Below are positions 32,223-40,785 of a stretch of 50,072 bases of DNA, in pieces. Source of the stretch: Bacteroidales bacterium (GTDB taxonomy: Bacteria; Bacteroidota; Bacteroidia; Bacteroidales; UBA932). The notes beneath the pieces were generated by a model, which was not told where the DNA came from, made no database searches, and saw nothing but the letters and a program-made list of their open reading frames with translations. The stretch spans positions 1-50,072 of the forward strand of contig VSOK01000015.1 in the NCBI GenBank assembly GCA_009774765.1. Reading direction: 5' to 3'. Positions within the stretch are counted from its first letter, which is position 1. The number at the start of each line of letters is the position of its first letter. The translations under genes were made by a program, and so were the position numbers.

Positions 32223-32488
32223 AAAGATTTAGCCATTTTTCTTTGATTGGCTCCAGAAGAATATGGACATGCTTGTATACTTCCATAAAAATCAGTTTTT
32301 GTGGTAAACTTTTTTTCAATAACATTACAAATCACGAGCAGGGTGTTGATTTGTAATTCGTTGTCTATCAATGATATGCTGTTTTTGAGCCTGCTTTGCC
32401 CCAACAAAATCACGGGGGCAAAGCAGGTTTGCTTTATGCAAACGTTTGATTTGTAGTTGTTTATGAAATGAGTGCCTGCTCGTGTTTT
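32209..32488 (-). repeat. Dispersed hairpin element, copy 2
   Basis: Colinear with 5678-5952. The central hairpin CCTGCTTTGCCCC/GGGGCAAAGCAGG (32390-32402, 32415-32427) is a perfect 13-bp stem. On the minus strand the copy leads into a 25-codon frame MEVYKH (ATG 32286, stop 32209), matching MDLYKL at 5752 in the first copy. It abuts the truncated DUF4143 gene. Confidence 0.6.
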
Positions 32489-32744
32489 GTGAAAAAGAGG
32501 TGCCGGATTAGAGTTGCCGTTTGGGGCTACTGGTCGCTTGCTTATATGTTCCTATAGTGTACTTTATCTGATTTTATGTGACTGACATCTGGAGGCACAG
32601 ATGTGGTCTCGAATGGTTTTATGCCCAAAAACAATTAAAGGACCTGGAGTCCGCGGAGGCATTTTGTTGCGTGGCGGGCACAGGTCCTTCAATTGTCAGA
32701 TATAGACAATCTTGATCAGATTGCTATAACTGTTTTTGCTGCTG
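32489..32744. other. Intergenic stretch before DUF4301
   Basis: Nothing coding is seen. Its only recognisable feature is the terminator-like inverted repeat at 32631-32696. Confidence 0.5.
32631..32696 (-). terminator. Terminator-like inverted repeat after the recF operon
   Basis: ACAATTAAAGGACCTG / CAGGTCCTTCAATTGT is a 16-bp stem with one mismatch and a GC-rich 34-nt loop. On the minus strand the stem ends in AATTGTTTTTGGG. It lies 49 bp past the DUF4301 stop codon. The large loop is unusual. Confidence 0.55.
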
Positions 32745-34322
32745 TCAGTTCTGATGTGCAGGGCGGAGAAGGTCGAGGACGACCTTGACAGGATTGAATG
32801 TCTCAAGAGGGACTTCAACGAAAAGCGTGTTCCAGTTGCTCATAGCACCGTTCCAGAGTCCCGGCAGCTCCAGGGCTTTCAGCTCGCGTCCCTGATAGCT
32901 TTTTGAACTGATGAACCCTGCGTCTTCATCGACATATTTGAGCAGATCAAAGCTTTTCCCGTTGTAGTCGTGCAGGCAGCATACCAGATCTACAGGGTTG
33001 AAGTGCGTAGCCGATGCAAGAGCCGCCTTGGCTTTCTCGTCTGACATATTTATCTGTACGCTTTCAAGTATCTGAAGGGAAGTCGTACCGTCCTTTTCCG
33101 CGATTATGAAAGGTCCTCCTCCAGGTTCTCCCTGGTTCTTGACCATACCGCACACCCTGATTGGCCTGTCAAGCTTTTTGCGGAGCATTTCAGCGCGCTC
33201 CTGGCAGGTCTCGAATTCAGGGAATGTGATGCACAGTTTGTCTTCAAGGAATGTCTGTATGTCGTTGCACAGCATCTGGCATTCTTCAGACGCATATACA
33301 TCGGTTTTCAGAGGTGTATATCCAGGAAGGTCCGGATAAGGCTGGAAAGAACGTATATTTGCTCCTGTGACCGCATCAAGCTCGTGGAGATATCCGTGGA
33401 TTATGTCCCTGAGCTCAAGGGCTTTGCCCAGAAGTACCTTTTTGTATTTCGCCGTTTCAGGGAGATAGCTCTCGACTGCCACATTGTCGATGTTTTTGAT
33501 CGATACCACTTCTTCCTTTATGTTGTTGAGGTTGTGGATCAGTGCTCCGTGTCCTGCCGGTCTGAACAGAAGGGCGTCCGTGTCTGTCCTGAACGGTTTG
33601 TTGTCGACGTCCACGGCCACCGTATCAGTCGCCTTGTCCTGGAATGTGAAAGTGATATTGTATTCCACTCCATATTTCTTTTCGTATGCCTGCTTGACCT
33701 CCGCGTATGCCTCTTCAAACAGATGCTGGTGTTCAGGTGAAATAGTCACTACGAGATTGGCTGTGCCGTCATTGTTCCTCATATAGTCCTGGGCCTCCAC
33801 GAGGTGTTCTGCGAATGCGGTGCGTATCTCGCCGTCTGTGTATCTGTGGAATTTGAGGACTCCTTTAGGTTTTGCCCCGTAGCCGAGCCCTTCCTCGGTC
33901 AATGTCCTGGACAGGACTGACTGCCTGTATTCCGCGGAGTCGGAAGGCTCCTGGAACAGCTGAGGATCGTAGAACGCGAATTTACTGATGTTCGCTGTGA
34001 ATTTTGCGGCAGGGGAGTCTGCTGCAATGTCTTTTCCTGATTTAAGTGTGTCGAGGCCGCTGAAAAGGTCCTTGAACATCCTTGATGCCGCTCCTGATGC
34101 CGGAACGAATTTGCATTTTCCTGCAATTTCGGCAGATTCATAATATTTTCCGGCCTCCTCGACTTCGGCTTCGCTGAGGACTGAGATGCCTTTTGCCGGT
34201 GTCGCCGGAGCAACTATCTTCATCCAGGGGAATCCTTTTTTGAAACGCTCCACCTGGTCTTTTACTGTCTGGACAGATGAACCTCTTTCTTCTATCTGTC
34301 TGATATCGTCATTAGTAAACAT
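32745..34322 (-). CDS. DUF4301 family protein (525 aa)
   Basis: Matches the Bacteroidetes-specific DUF4301 family over its whole length. The N-terminal part has KCKFVPASGAASRMFKDLF, a glycine/alanine-rich loop followed by R that resembles the nucleotide-sugar binding turn of nucleotidyltransferases. Further on are LLFRPAGHGALIHNLNNI and VCGMVKNQGEPGGGPF. The biochemical role is not established. It is the last gene of the recF-DUF721-pdxB operon, 20 bp after pdxB. A soluble cytoplasmic enzyme is likely. Confidence 0.88.
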   Translation of the reverse strand: MFTNDDIRQIEERGSSVQTVKDQVERFKKGFPWMKIVAPATPAKGISVLSEAEVEEAGKYYESAEIAGKCKFVPASGAASRMFKDLFSGLDTLKSGKDIAADSPAAKFTANISKFAFYDPQLFQEPSDSAEYRQSVLSRTLTEEGLGYGAKPKGVLKFHRYTDGEIRTAFAEHLVEAQDYMRNNDGTANLVVTISPEHQHLFEEAYAEVKQAYEKKYGVEYNITFTFQDKATDTVAVDVDNKPFRTDTDALLFRPAGHGALIHNLNNIKEEVVSIKNIDNVAVESYLPETAKYKKVLLGKALELRDIIHGYLHELDAVTGANIRSFQPYPDLPGYTPLKTDVYASEECQMLCNDIQTFLEDKLCITFPEFETCQERAEMLRKKLDRPIRVCGMVKNQGEPGGGPFIIAEKDGTTSLQILESVQINMSDEKAKAALASATHFNPVDLVCCLHDYNGKSFDLLKYVDEDAGFISSKSYQGRELKALELPGLWNGAMSNWNTLFVEVPLETFNPVKVVLDLLRPAHQN

Positions 34323-34342
34323 AGATATTATTGGATTATTTG

Positions 34343-35389
34343 TCAGTCAACATAAATCTCGCGTCTGTACTGGTATTCGGACCTCATACGCTCAAAGTTG
34401 TCCGGATCCATCCGGAACATGAAATCATCTGTAAATATAGGGTAATTATATTGGAAAACAGCAGTAATCTCTCCCTGGTTCTTTCCTTTGAGGTCCAGTC
34501 TGATAGGCTGGTGCTCCGGAAGGTCGTTGGTCGGGAAGAAATGGTAAAGGCCGAGTATGTCAAATTGCCTTGCTACCGCCCTTACTGCGGATGCAGTGCC
34601 GTTCTGTTTGCCTTGGAATGAATAGCCGGCTATGTGCGGGGTGGCTATGTCCACCATTTCTATAAGCTCTTTGTTGACATCCGGTTCGTTGTTCCATGTA
34701 TCTATGATTACAGGACCGAGCTTCGGTATCGCCTCGATCAACGCCTGTTCGTCCACGACTTCACCTCTTGAGGCGTTTATGAAAAATGTCCCCGGCTTCA
34801 TAAGGCTGAAAAAATCCCTGTCCGCCATTTTGAAGGTGGACTCATCCAAAGGGGTGTGCATAGTGACGATATTTGACGATGCCAGAAGGTACTCCATAGA
34901 TACGAATTCTTCCGGACCTTCTTTGGCTGCACGTGGCGGGTCGCATTTCAAGACGTTGAATCCAAGATATCTGGCCATGTGTTCAACTTTCTTTCCCACA
35001 TTTCCTACACCGATGATTCCGAGCGTTGCCCCGTCAAGCTTTATTGCATTGCGCGAAGCTGTCCCGTAGAGAGCGGAGAACACATACTGCATGACTCCTC
35101 CGGCGTTGCATCCCTGTGCGTTGTAGACCCTGATCCCGTTGTCCCTGCAATATTGCATATCGATATGGTCGGTTCCAATGGTCGCAGTCGCGATAAGTGA
35201 TACTTTTGTACCGTGGAGAAGCTCCCTGTTGCATCTTGTCCTTGTGCGGATGATCATAACGTCCGCATTTGTTATATCCTTTCTTGTTATATCCTTTCCG
35301 TCTATATAGGCGATGTCAGCATACGGCTCAAACACCCCTTCAAGAAAAGGAATGTTGCTGTCTGCTACTATTCTGATCCTTCTGTACAT
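34343..35389 (-). CDS. pdxB: 4-Phosphoerythronate dehydrogenase
   Basis: D-2-hydroxyacid dehydrogenase fold (348 aa). It has the N-terminal DSNIPFLEGVFEPYA, the NAD motif GIIGVGNVG (124-132), the substrate ATATIGTDHID and catalytic residues in NASRGEVVDE and the later HIAGYSFQGKQNG (His). PdxB oxidises 4-phosphoerythronate in the DXP-independent entry to pyridoxal phosphate synthesis. The C-terminal extension is the PdxB dimerisation domain, which separates it from SerA and lactate dehydrogenases. It starts 9 bp after the DUF721 gene. Confidence 0.92.
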   Translation of the reverse strand: MYRRIRIVADSNIPFLEGVFEPYADIAYIDGKDITRKDITNADVMIIRTRTRCNRELLHGTKVSLIATATIGTDHIDMQYCRDNGIRVYNAQGCNAGGVMQYVFSALYGTASRNAIKLDGATLGIIGVGNVGKKVEHMARYLGFNVLKCDPPRAAKEGPEEFVSMEYLLASSNIVTMHTPLDESTFKMADRDFFSLMKPGTFFINASRGEVVDEQALIEAIPKLGPVIIDTWNNEPDVNKELIEMVDIATPHIAGYSFQGKQNGTASAVRAVARQFDILGLYHFFPTNDLPEHQPIRLDLKGKNQGEITAVFQYNYPIFTDDFMFRMDPDNFERMRSEYQYRREIYVD

Positions 35390-35398
35390 ATTGAGACG

Positions 35399-35779
35399 TT
35401 ATTGTAATATTATGTTTTTTACAAAATGTGTATTCCTGCTGTCTTTGACAAACAGGTCATCTGCCGCCAGGAAGTCGTTTATCTTGTGCAGAATGAGATC
35501 TTTCTGAAAATTCAGCTGTGTCCTGACCACAGAAGAACCTATGGTGCAGTAGAGCGTCCCGTTCCTGAAATAACGGCCTATCGTATATCTGGCTGCTCCG
35601 GAGACTTCATCCCAGGCTGCGAACACCCTTTGGCTGTTGAGGCCGGAGGCAAGCTTCATCTCTTTGATATATGCGGAGATAAGCTCATCCATCCCTTTGG
35701 CTTCCTGCTTGCCTATCGCTCCTGTGGAGACCGCCTCAAGCCTTCTTCTGTATGTCCCTGCTGTCTTTTTCTCTGCCAT
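35399..35779 (-). CDS. DUF721/DciA-like protein (126 aa)
   Basis: The C-terminal half WDEVSGAARYTIGRYFRNGTLYCTIGSSVVRTQLNFQKDLILHKIND is the DUF721 domain; the N-terminus is a basic tail. DciA proteins help load the replicative helicase in bacteria without DnaC. Its place directly after recF (25 bp) is common in Bacteroidetes. Helicase loading is inferred from the family. Confidence 0.85.
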   Translation of the reverse strand: MAEKKTAGTYRRRLEAVSTGAIGKQEAKGMDELISAYIKEMKLASGLNSQRVFAAWDEVSGAARYTIGRYFRNGTLYCTIGSSVVRTQLNFQKDLILHKINDFLAADDLFVKDSRNTHFVKNIILQ

Positions 35780-35804
35780 AGTTATGATGATGTGAACCTT
35801 CCCG

Positions 35805-36902
35805 CTATAATTTTGTAAAGCATCCGTGCGATGTCTCGAAATATGCCCTGTCTGTAGTCAGCCCGTCCAGTATGCCGCTGAGTCTGACTTTGTTGCTGTC
35901 AGTGATGAATATCTGGCCGAAGTCATTGCTGGCTACCATAGAGAGCAGGTTAGCTATCCTGTTCATATCAAGTTTGTCGAACACATCATCCAGCAGAAGT
36001 ACCGGAGCAAAACCGTAGCTGCTTTTCATCAGTTCGTACTGTGCGAACTTGAGGGATACGATAAATGATTTCTGCTGTCCCTGCGAACCGCATCTGCGTA
36101 TCGGATGACCGTCCATAGTGAATATGAAATCATCCCTCTGGGTTCCGGCTGAAGTGTACCCGAGCGCCATGTCCTTGTCTATACAACTTTCAAGTATTTC
36201 GCCCAGGCAGCCTTTTTCAAGGTCTGACCTGTATTCTATGTCCACCTGCTCGGACCCGCCCGACAGGAGACGGTAATATTCCGCCACAATAGGTGTCAGA
36301 TCGTCTATGAATGCCTTTCTTGCCTTGTATATCACTTCCGCATATCCGGACATCCTTTCGTTGAATACTCCCACAAGCTCCCTGTCAGGATTGCGCCCTT
36401 TGAGCATCCTGTTGCGCTGTGCAAGAAGCCTGTTGTACTGCTGTGCAGCATTGAGATATTCCATGTCCATCTGTGAAAGTACCGAATTGACGAATTTTCT
36501 CCGTTCTTCTCCCGATTCGCTTACAAGCGATATGTCGGAAGGGGAGACCATCACTATCGGAAGAGTTCCGATGTGCTCCGATATCCTTTCGTATGCCTTT
36601 TCGTCCTTTTTCAGCTTCTTTTCCCCTTGTGCGCTGCTGTGGACCGCGAATTTTGCAGACAGACCGTTGGGCATACGGTAGGTCCCGCAGATCGAGAAAC
36701 TGTCGGTGCCGTGTCTGAAATTGAACCTGTCGGAGGCCGCGAACGCACTTTTTGTCATAGATAGATAGTAGATCGCGTCAAGAAGGTTGGTCTTGCCTTC
36801 TCCGTTGTTGCCTGATATGCAGTTGACGTTGGGGGAGAACTCCAGCTCCTGGAATTCTATGTTGCGGAAGTTTGAAACTGTTATTTTGTCTAAAGTGGGC
36901 AT
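35805..36902 (-). CDS. recF: DNA replication/repair protein RecF
   Basis: SMC-like ATPase (365 aa) with Walker A GNNGEGKT (31-38), the LSxxx region LSGGSEQ-type signature weak but the C-terminal SQGQQKSF present, and Walker B VLLLDDVFDKLD. RecF loads RecA at single-strand gaps together with RecO and RecR. It is first in a four-gene leftward operon, with a TATCTTTG promoter box 19 bp upstream that is back to back with the promoter of the TPR gene. Confidence 0.95.
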   Translation of the reverse strand: MPTLDKITVSNFRNIEFQELEFSPNVNCISGNNGEGKTNLLDAIYYLSMTKSAFAASDRFNFRHGTDSFSICGTYRMPNGLSAKFAVHSSAQGEKKLKKDEKAYERISEHIGTLPIVMVSPSDISLVSESGEERRKFVNSVLSQMDMEYLNAAQQYNRLLAQRNRMLKGRNPDRELVGVFNERMSGYAEVIYKARKAFIDDLTPIVAEYYRLLSGGSEQVDIEYRSDLEKGCLGEILESCIDKDMALGYTSAGTQRDDFIFTMDGHPIRRCGSQGQQKSFIVSLKFAQYELMKSSYGFAPVLLLDDVFDKLDMNRIANLLSMVASNDFGQIFITDSNKVRLSGILDGLTTDRAYFETSHGCFTKL

Positions 36903-36920
36903 CTGCTTGCGTTATCTTCG

Positions 36921-36968
36921 CAAAGATACAGAAATAATTGTAGGATTTATCAAATTTTTATAAATTTG
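36921..36968. promoter_or_regulatory. Back-to-back promoters of recF and the TPR gene
   Basis: Minus strand: TATCTTTG (36928-36921) serves recF. Plus strand: TTG (36938-36940), 20 bp, TAAATTTG (36961-36968) serves the gene at 37005. The plus box shows that the upstream ATG at 36966 cannot be the start. Confidence 0.7.
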
Positions 36969-37004
36969 CGCCCTGTTTGTTTAAGGAAATTAAATAGTTT
37001 AGAT

Positions 37005-37673
37005 ATGGCAAAAGAAACCCAAAACGAGAATGTTGAAGTTGTGGCTGAGGCAGTCTCAAAGACCGAAATCTTCTTCAGGAAGAACAGGAATATTCTGATT
37101 ATAATACTTGCTGCAGTAGTAGTCGCAGCTGCCGCTTATTTCTGCTGGTACAAGTTCGCTTTCCAGCCTAAGCAGGCTGAAGCTCTTGAGCAGATGTCAT
37201 ACGCGGAGGCCAATTTCAGAAATATGGAATACGAGCTCGCGCTCAACGGTGACGGCAATGTTCTTGGTTTCGCCCAGGTTATAGATGAATATGGCTGCAA
37301 GGCGGGACAGGCGGTATATCTGTATGCCGGCGTATGCCAGCTCCAGCTCGGAAACTATGAAGAGGCGATCAGCTATCTGAAGAAATACAAAGGAAAGGAC
37401 CAGATTCTTGCAGGACGTGCGCTTGCCTGCACAGGTGATGCCTATGTCGGACTTTCTGATTATGCAAAGGCTTTGGCTTGTTTTGAAAAAGCTGCAGCCA
37501 AGTCTGACAATATGTTCTCCGCTGCCTATCTTCTGAAAGCCGGTGCCGTATGCGAGGAGCTCGGTGACAACGCCAAGGCACTCTCCTTCTATAAGGAAAT
37601 CAAAGAGAAATATCCTCAGTCAATGGAAGGATATGAGATTGACAAATATATTTCTCGTATCGAAAACAAATAA
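37005..37673 (+). CDS. Membrane-anchored tetratricopeptide-repeat protein (222 aa)
   Basis: A short charged N-terminus, one membrane helix (about residues 33-53, LIIILAAVVVAAAAYFCWYKF) and then four or five TPR-like helix pairs (GNYEEAISYLKKYKGKDQILAGRALACTGDAYVGLSDYAKALACFEKAA). The layout is that of YfgM-like envelope proteins, which contact chaperones or the translocon. ATG 37005 is chosen because the earlier frame start overlaps the -7 promoter box. It is monocistronic, ending in a hairpin terminator. Confidence 0.85.
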   Translation: MAKETQNENVEVVAEAVSKTEIFFRKNRNILIIILAAVVVAAAAYFCWYKFAFQPKQAEALEQMSYAEANFRNMEYELALNGDGNVLGFAQVIDEYGCKAGQAVYLYAGVCQLQLGNYEEAISYLKKYKGKDQILAGRALACTGDAYVGLSDYAKALACFEKAAAKSDNMFSAAYLLKAGAVCEELGDNAKALSFYKEIKEKYPQSMEGYEIDKYISRIENK

Positions 37674-37683
37674 AGTTTATGTT

Positions 37684-37715
37684 CATCCCGCATTTCCTGA
37701 TGTGGGATGTCTTTT
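37684..37715 (+). terminator. Terminator of the TPR gene
   Basis: CATCCCGCAT/ATGTGGGATG is a 10-bp stem with a G-T pair and a 6-nt loop, followed by TCTTTT. Confidence 0.8.
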
Positions 37716-37728
37716 ATAATTTTATATT

Positions 37729-38469
37729 ATGGGAAGAGCATTTGAGTTCAGAAAGGAAAGAAAATTCAAACGCTGGGGTCATATGGCCAAAGTGTTTACA
37801 AAGATCGGTAAGGAAATCACAATCGCTGTGAAGGCGGGCGGACCGGATGTGACCGGAAACCCTCGTCTCAGGGCTCTGCTCCAGACTGCACGAAGCGAGA
37901 ATATGCCTAAGGACAATATCGAGCGTGCGATCAAACGTGCGAGCGACAAGGATCAGAGCGATTACAAGGAGGTTGTATTCGAGGGCTATGGTCCTCACGG
38001 TATAGCAGTGCTTGTAGAGGCTGCAACCGACAACAACAACCGTACTGTCGCCAATGTCCGTTCATATTTCACAAAGAGCGGCGGCTCGCTCGGAACTTCA
38101 GGAAGCGTTGACTATATGTTCGACAAGAAGTGCGTCTTCAAAATGAAGAGTGACAAGCCGGTTGATCTTGATGAGCTTGAGCTTGAGATGATCGACTATG
38201 GTGCAGAGGAGATTTTTGAGGAGGAGAATGAAAATGAGGAGAAGGAGATCATCATCTATGGTGAGTTCACAGCGTTCAACTCTATTCAGAAATATATCGA
38301 GGACAATGGTTATGAGCTGCTTTCAGCGGAGTTCACACGTCTTCCTAATGTGGATCTTAAGGATATCGCTGCAGAAGACAGGGTTGAACTTGACAAGCTT
38401 ATAGAGAGACTTGAGGAAGATGATGATGTGCAGAATGTATATCACACGATGAAACCTCTCGAGGAATAA
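37729..38469 (+). CDS. yebC: YebC/PmpR-family protein (246 aa)
   Basis: Full-length family member. It starts MGRAFEFRKERKFKRWGHMAKVFTKIGKEI and has RLRALLQTARSENMPKDNIERAIKRA, YGPHGIAVLVEAATDNNNRT and SGGSLGTSGSV. YebC proteins were described as DNA-binding regulators and, more recently, as ribosome-associated factors that help with proline-rich stretches; which applies here cannot be read from the sequence. The acidic stretch EEIFEEENENEEKE is longer than usual. It ends in a strong terminator shared with the opposite operon. Confidence 0.93.
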   Translation: MGRAFEFRKERKFKRWGHMAKVFTKIGKEITIAVKAGGPDVTGNPRLRALLQTARSENMPKDNIERAIKRASDKDQSDYKEVVFEGYGPHGIAVLVEAATDNNNRTVANVRSYFTKSGGSLGTSGSVDYMFDKKCVFKMKSDKPVDLDELELEMIDYGAEEIFEEENENEEKEIIIYGEFTAFNSIQKYIEDNGYELLSAEFTRLPNVDLKDIAAEDRVELDKLIERLEEDDDVQNVYHTMKPLEE

Positions 38470-38484
38470 TCCTTCCTGCAGATT

Positions 38485-38531
38485 ATAAGACAAGCCCTGC
38501 TGAAAATCATTTTCAGCAGGGCTTGTCTTAT
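38485..38531. terminator. Bidirectional terminator after yebC and the mutarotase gene
   Basis: A perfect 22-bp stem (38485-38506 / 38510-38531) with a 3-nt loop. Its core GACAAGCCCTGCTGAAAA pairs exactly. A-rich and T-rich arms make it work on both strands, ending yebC and the long leftward operon that finishes at 38558. Confidence 0.9.
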
Positions 38532-38557
38532 TTGTCCGGAACTATATATCAGGCTTT

Positions 38558-39427
38558 TTATATGATGCTGATAATGTATTCTGCCGAGAATTCTTCTCCA
38601 GGCTCAAGATGACGGATCCAGTCCTTATCCTTGTATTCTCCGCTGAAATGTGCACGGTCGCAGCGTCCGTACCATGGCTCTATGCATACGAAAGGAGCGT
38701 TTTTGGCAGGAGGAGACCACAGACCTACTACAGGAGCGTTAAAACTCAGGCTTATATAAGGCTTCTTTTCCGAGTCGTATAGTGTAACTTCCCTGATCTG
38801 ACTGTTTTCAAATATCAGAGCATCCCTGTCGAAAGTATGCGCATCGATCGGGAGCAGTCCACCGCTCAGTGAAAGAGGGTATTCCGTCTCGGGGTCGGCA
38901 CATCCTTTTTCTGATATCAGTATATATTTCAACCCGTCCGTACTGTCAAATCCGAAATATCCCTTTCCTCCTGTCTCCGGGCTGTAGTCCCTGTAGAAGA
39001 ATGCAGGATGCGCTCCTATCTGGAAATGGACTGTCTCCTGGGAAGGGTTATGTACTTTCCACATAACGTATATTTTCCTGCCCTCGATCCTGTAGCCTAT
39101 ACGCAGGTTGAAAGCGAAAGGATATTTCAGGCGTGTGGACTCGTTGTCGGACAGCCCGAACCATATTTCATCACTTGTTTCGGACAGTATCTCGAAATCC
39201 ATATCACGTGCAAACCCGTGCTGGGACAGACTGTATTTCTTTCCGTTGTGCCTGTATTCATTTTCCCAGACTCCTCCCACGATAGGGAACAGTACAGGGG
39301 AATGGCGTTTCCAGAACTGCGGATCCGCCTGCCACAGATATTCTATGCCGTTGCAGAATATGCTGCAAAGCTCCGCCCCGTGCGGTGAAACCTTTATGCT
39401 GAGCTGGGAATTTTCCAGAGTCTTCAT
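38558..39427 (-). CDS. Aldose 1-epimerase family protein (LacX-like, 289 aa)
   Basis: Beta-sandwich mutarotase-like protein with family landmarks: PHGAELCSIFCNGIEYLWQADPQFWKRHSPVLFPIVGG near the N-terminus, then SQHGFARD (His) and QIGAHPAFF (His). The acidic end CIEPWYGRCD carries the catalytic glutamate. Members interconvert sugar anomers; substrate unknown. It is the last gene of the leftward envelope operon, 35 bp after the desulfidase-like gene. Confidence 0.88.
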   Translation of the reverse strand: MKTLENSQLSIKVSPHGAELCSIFCNGIEYLWQADPQFWKRHSPVLFPIVGGVWENEYRHNGKKYSLSQHGFARDMDFEILSETSDEIWFGLSDNESTRLKYPFAFNLRIGYRIEGRKIYVMWKVHNPSQETVHFQIGAHPAFFYRDYSPETGGKGYFGFDSTDGLKYILISEKGCADPETEYPLSLSGGLLPIDAHTFDRDALIFENSQIREVTLYDSEKKPYISLSFNAPVVGLWSPPAKNAPFVCIEPWYGRCDRAHFSGEYKDKDWIRHLEPGEEFSAEYIISII

Positions 39428-39462
39428 AATAATGTATATGTTTTAAATGATAGTCCTGTGTC

Positions 39463-40785
39463 CTATTTGCAGACCATGATGTCAAGAATCATAGAGTCCG
39501 TGTTCTGCATACCGACGGATCCTATGCGTCCGAGATTATGGATGGTCTTTTCTATGTCGCGTTCTATGATTCCGTCATTTTCGGATATGCAGATTCCCTC
39601 CATAGCCAGTACTGCAGACTGTATCGCGCTTGATACTCCCGAGGCCACTTTCATCGCGCATCCGACTTTGGCACCGTCGCATACCATTCCGGTGATGTTG
39701 CCTATCATATTCTTGATTGCGGAGCATATCTGCCCGTAGCTGCCTCCTCTGAGATATGTTATTCCGCAGGCGGCTCCTGTCGAGGCTATTACGCATCCGC
39801 ACAATGCAGACAGCTTGCCGAGATAGCCCTTGATGTGTATCGCTACGAGGTGGCTGAGAACAAGTGCCCTTGCAAGGTCCTCGTCATTTACCCCGTATTT
39901 GACTGCGTAGGCGATAACCGGCATCGTAACCGTTATCCCCTGGTTGCCGCTTCCGGAATTGCTCATTGCCGGAAGAGTGCATCCTGCCATCCTGGCATCG
40001 GAAGCTGCGGCCGTGAGTGCCATAGCATAGCTCATAAAGTCCTCCCCGAACACTTCGCCATACTTGGAACAGCTGATTGTCTTGCCGACTTTCAGGCCGT
40101 ATTCCCCTTTGAGTCCCTCCTGTGCCAGCTGCATATTCAGATCTCTTGACTCAAGAATGAATCTTATGTCATCGTATTCCGCCTCACGTGCAAAATCATA
40201 TATTTCCCTTACTGTAGGGGTAATGTTTCTTTCTTCCCCGCATTTCAGGTCTTCTTCTCTGCCGTCGGAGCGAAGCAGCACATTGTCGTCAAAACACAGC
40301 TCCACGATATTGTCATGGTCGTCCTTTATCACCGCAGAAGCGCAATGTTCCCCGTTGATTTTGACGGCAACCTTTATATAGAGCTTGTGCGTTGTATCAG
40401 CTATATTGATTTTGATCTTTTTCCCTTCGACAAGCTCTTTGGCTCTCGAGATGGCGTTGCTGTCAAGATCGTGAAGGACCTCCAGACCGTACTCGGACTT
40501 TCCGCATACTGTTCCCAAAGCTGATGCGATATAAAGTCCTACCATCCCGGTGCCCGGAATTCCCACTCCCATACCATTCTTCAGAATATTTCCGCTGACA
40601 GCGACTTCCACATCGAAATCAGCTTCAAGTCTCCAGCTGCCGTCTTTGCAGCCGCTGCATCTGTCCTCGATTATTTCCACGGCTTTCGCTGCGGCGAGGG
40701 CAACAGCAATCGGTTCAGTACATCCCAAAGCAGGTTTTACTTCTTTTTTGATCAGGGAGATGATCTCATTCTGTCGTGCTGTCAT
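39463..40785 (-). CDS. L-cysteine desulfidase/UPF0597 family protein (440 aa)
   Basis: Signature VKPALGCTEPIAVALAAA near residue 15 (cysteine for an Fe-S cluster), GIPGTGMVGLYIASALG, and in the C-terminal half SNSGSGNQGITVTMPVIAYA and GCVIASTGAACGITYLRGGSYGQI. This is the serine-dehydratase-alpha-like YhaM/CdsB family, which in characterised cases splits L-cysteine to sulfide, ammonia and pyruvate with a [4Fe-4S] cluster. ATG 40785 overlaps the upstream gene by 20 nt; ATG 40812 would overlap by 47. Confidence 0.85.
   Translation of the reverse strand: MTARQNEIISLIKKEVKPALGCTEPIAVALAAAKAVEIIEDRCSGCKDGSWRLEADFDVEVAVSGNILKNGMGVGIPGTGMVGLYIASALGTVCGKSEYGLEVLHDLDSNAISRAKELVEGKKIKINIADTTHKLYIKVAVKINGEHCASAVIKDDHDNIVELCFDDNVLLRSDGREEDLKCGEERNITPTVREIYDFAREAEYDDIRFILESRDLNMQLAQEGLKGEYGLKVGKTISCSKYGEVFGEDFMSYAMALTAAASDARMAGCTLPAMSNSGSGNQGITVTMPVIAYAVKYGVNDEDLARALVLSHLVAIHIKGYLGKLSALCGCVIASTGAACGITYLRGGSYGQICSAIKNMIGNITGMVCDGAKVGCAMKVASGVSSAIQSAVLAMEGICISENDGIIERDIEKTIHNLGRIGSVGMQNTDSMILDIMVCK

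Noticed and set aside
32219..32413. 64-codon minus-strand frame
   Set aside because: It lies inside the dispersed hairpin element; the better-supported minus-strand frame there starts at 32286.
5678..32488. A 26-kb composite transposon bounded by the two hairpin elements
   Set aside because: The interval contains ordinary conserved operons (V-ATPase, decarboxylase), there is no transposase, and the copies are too diverged to be recent ends of one element.
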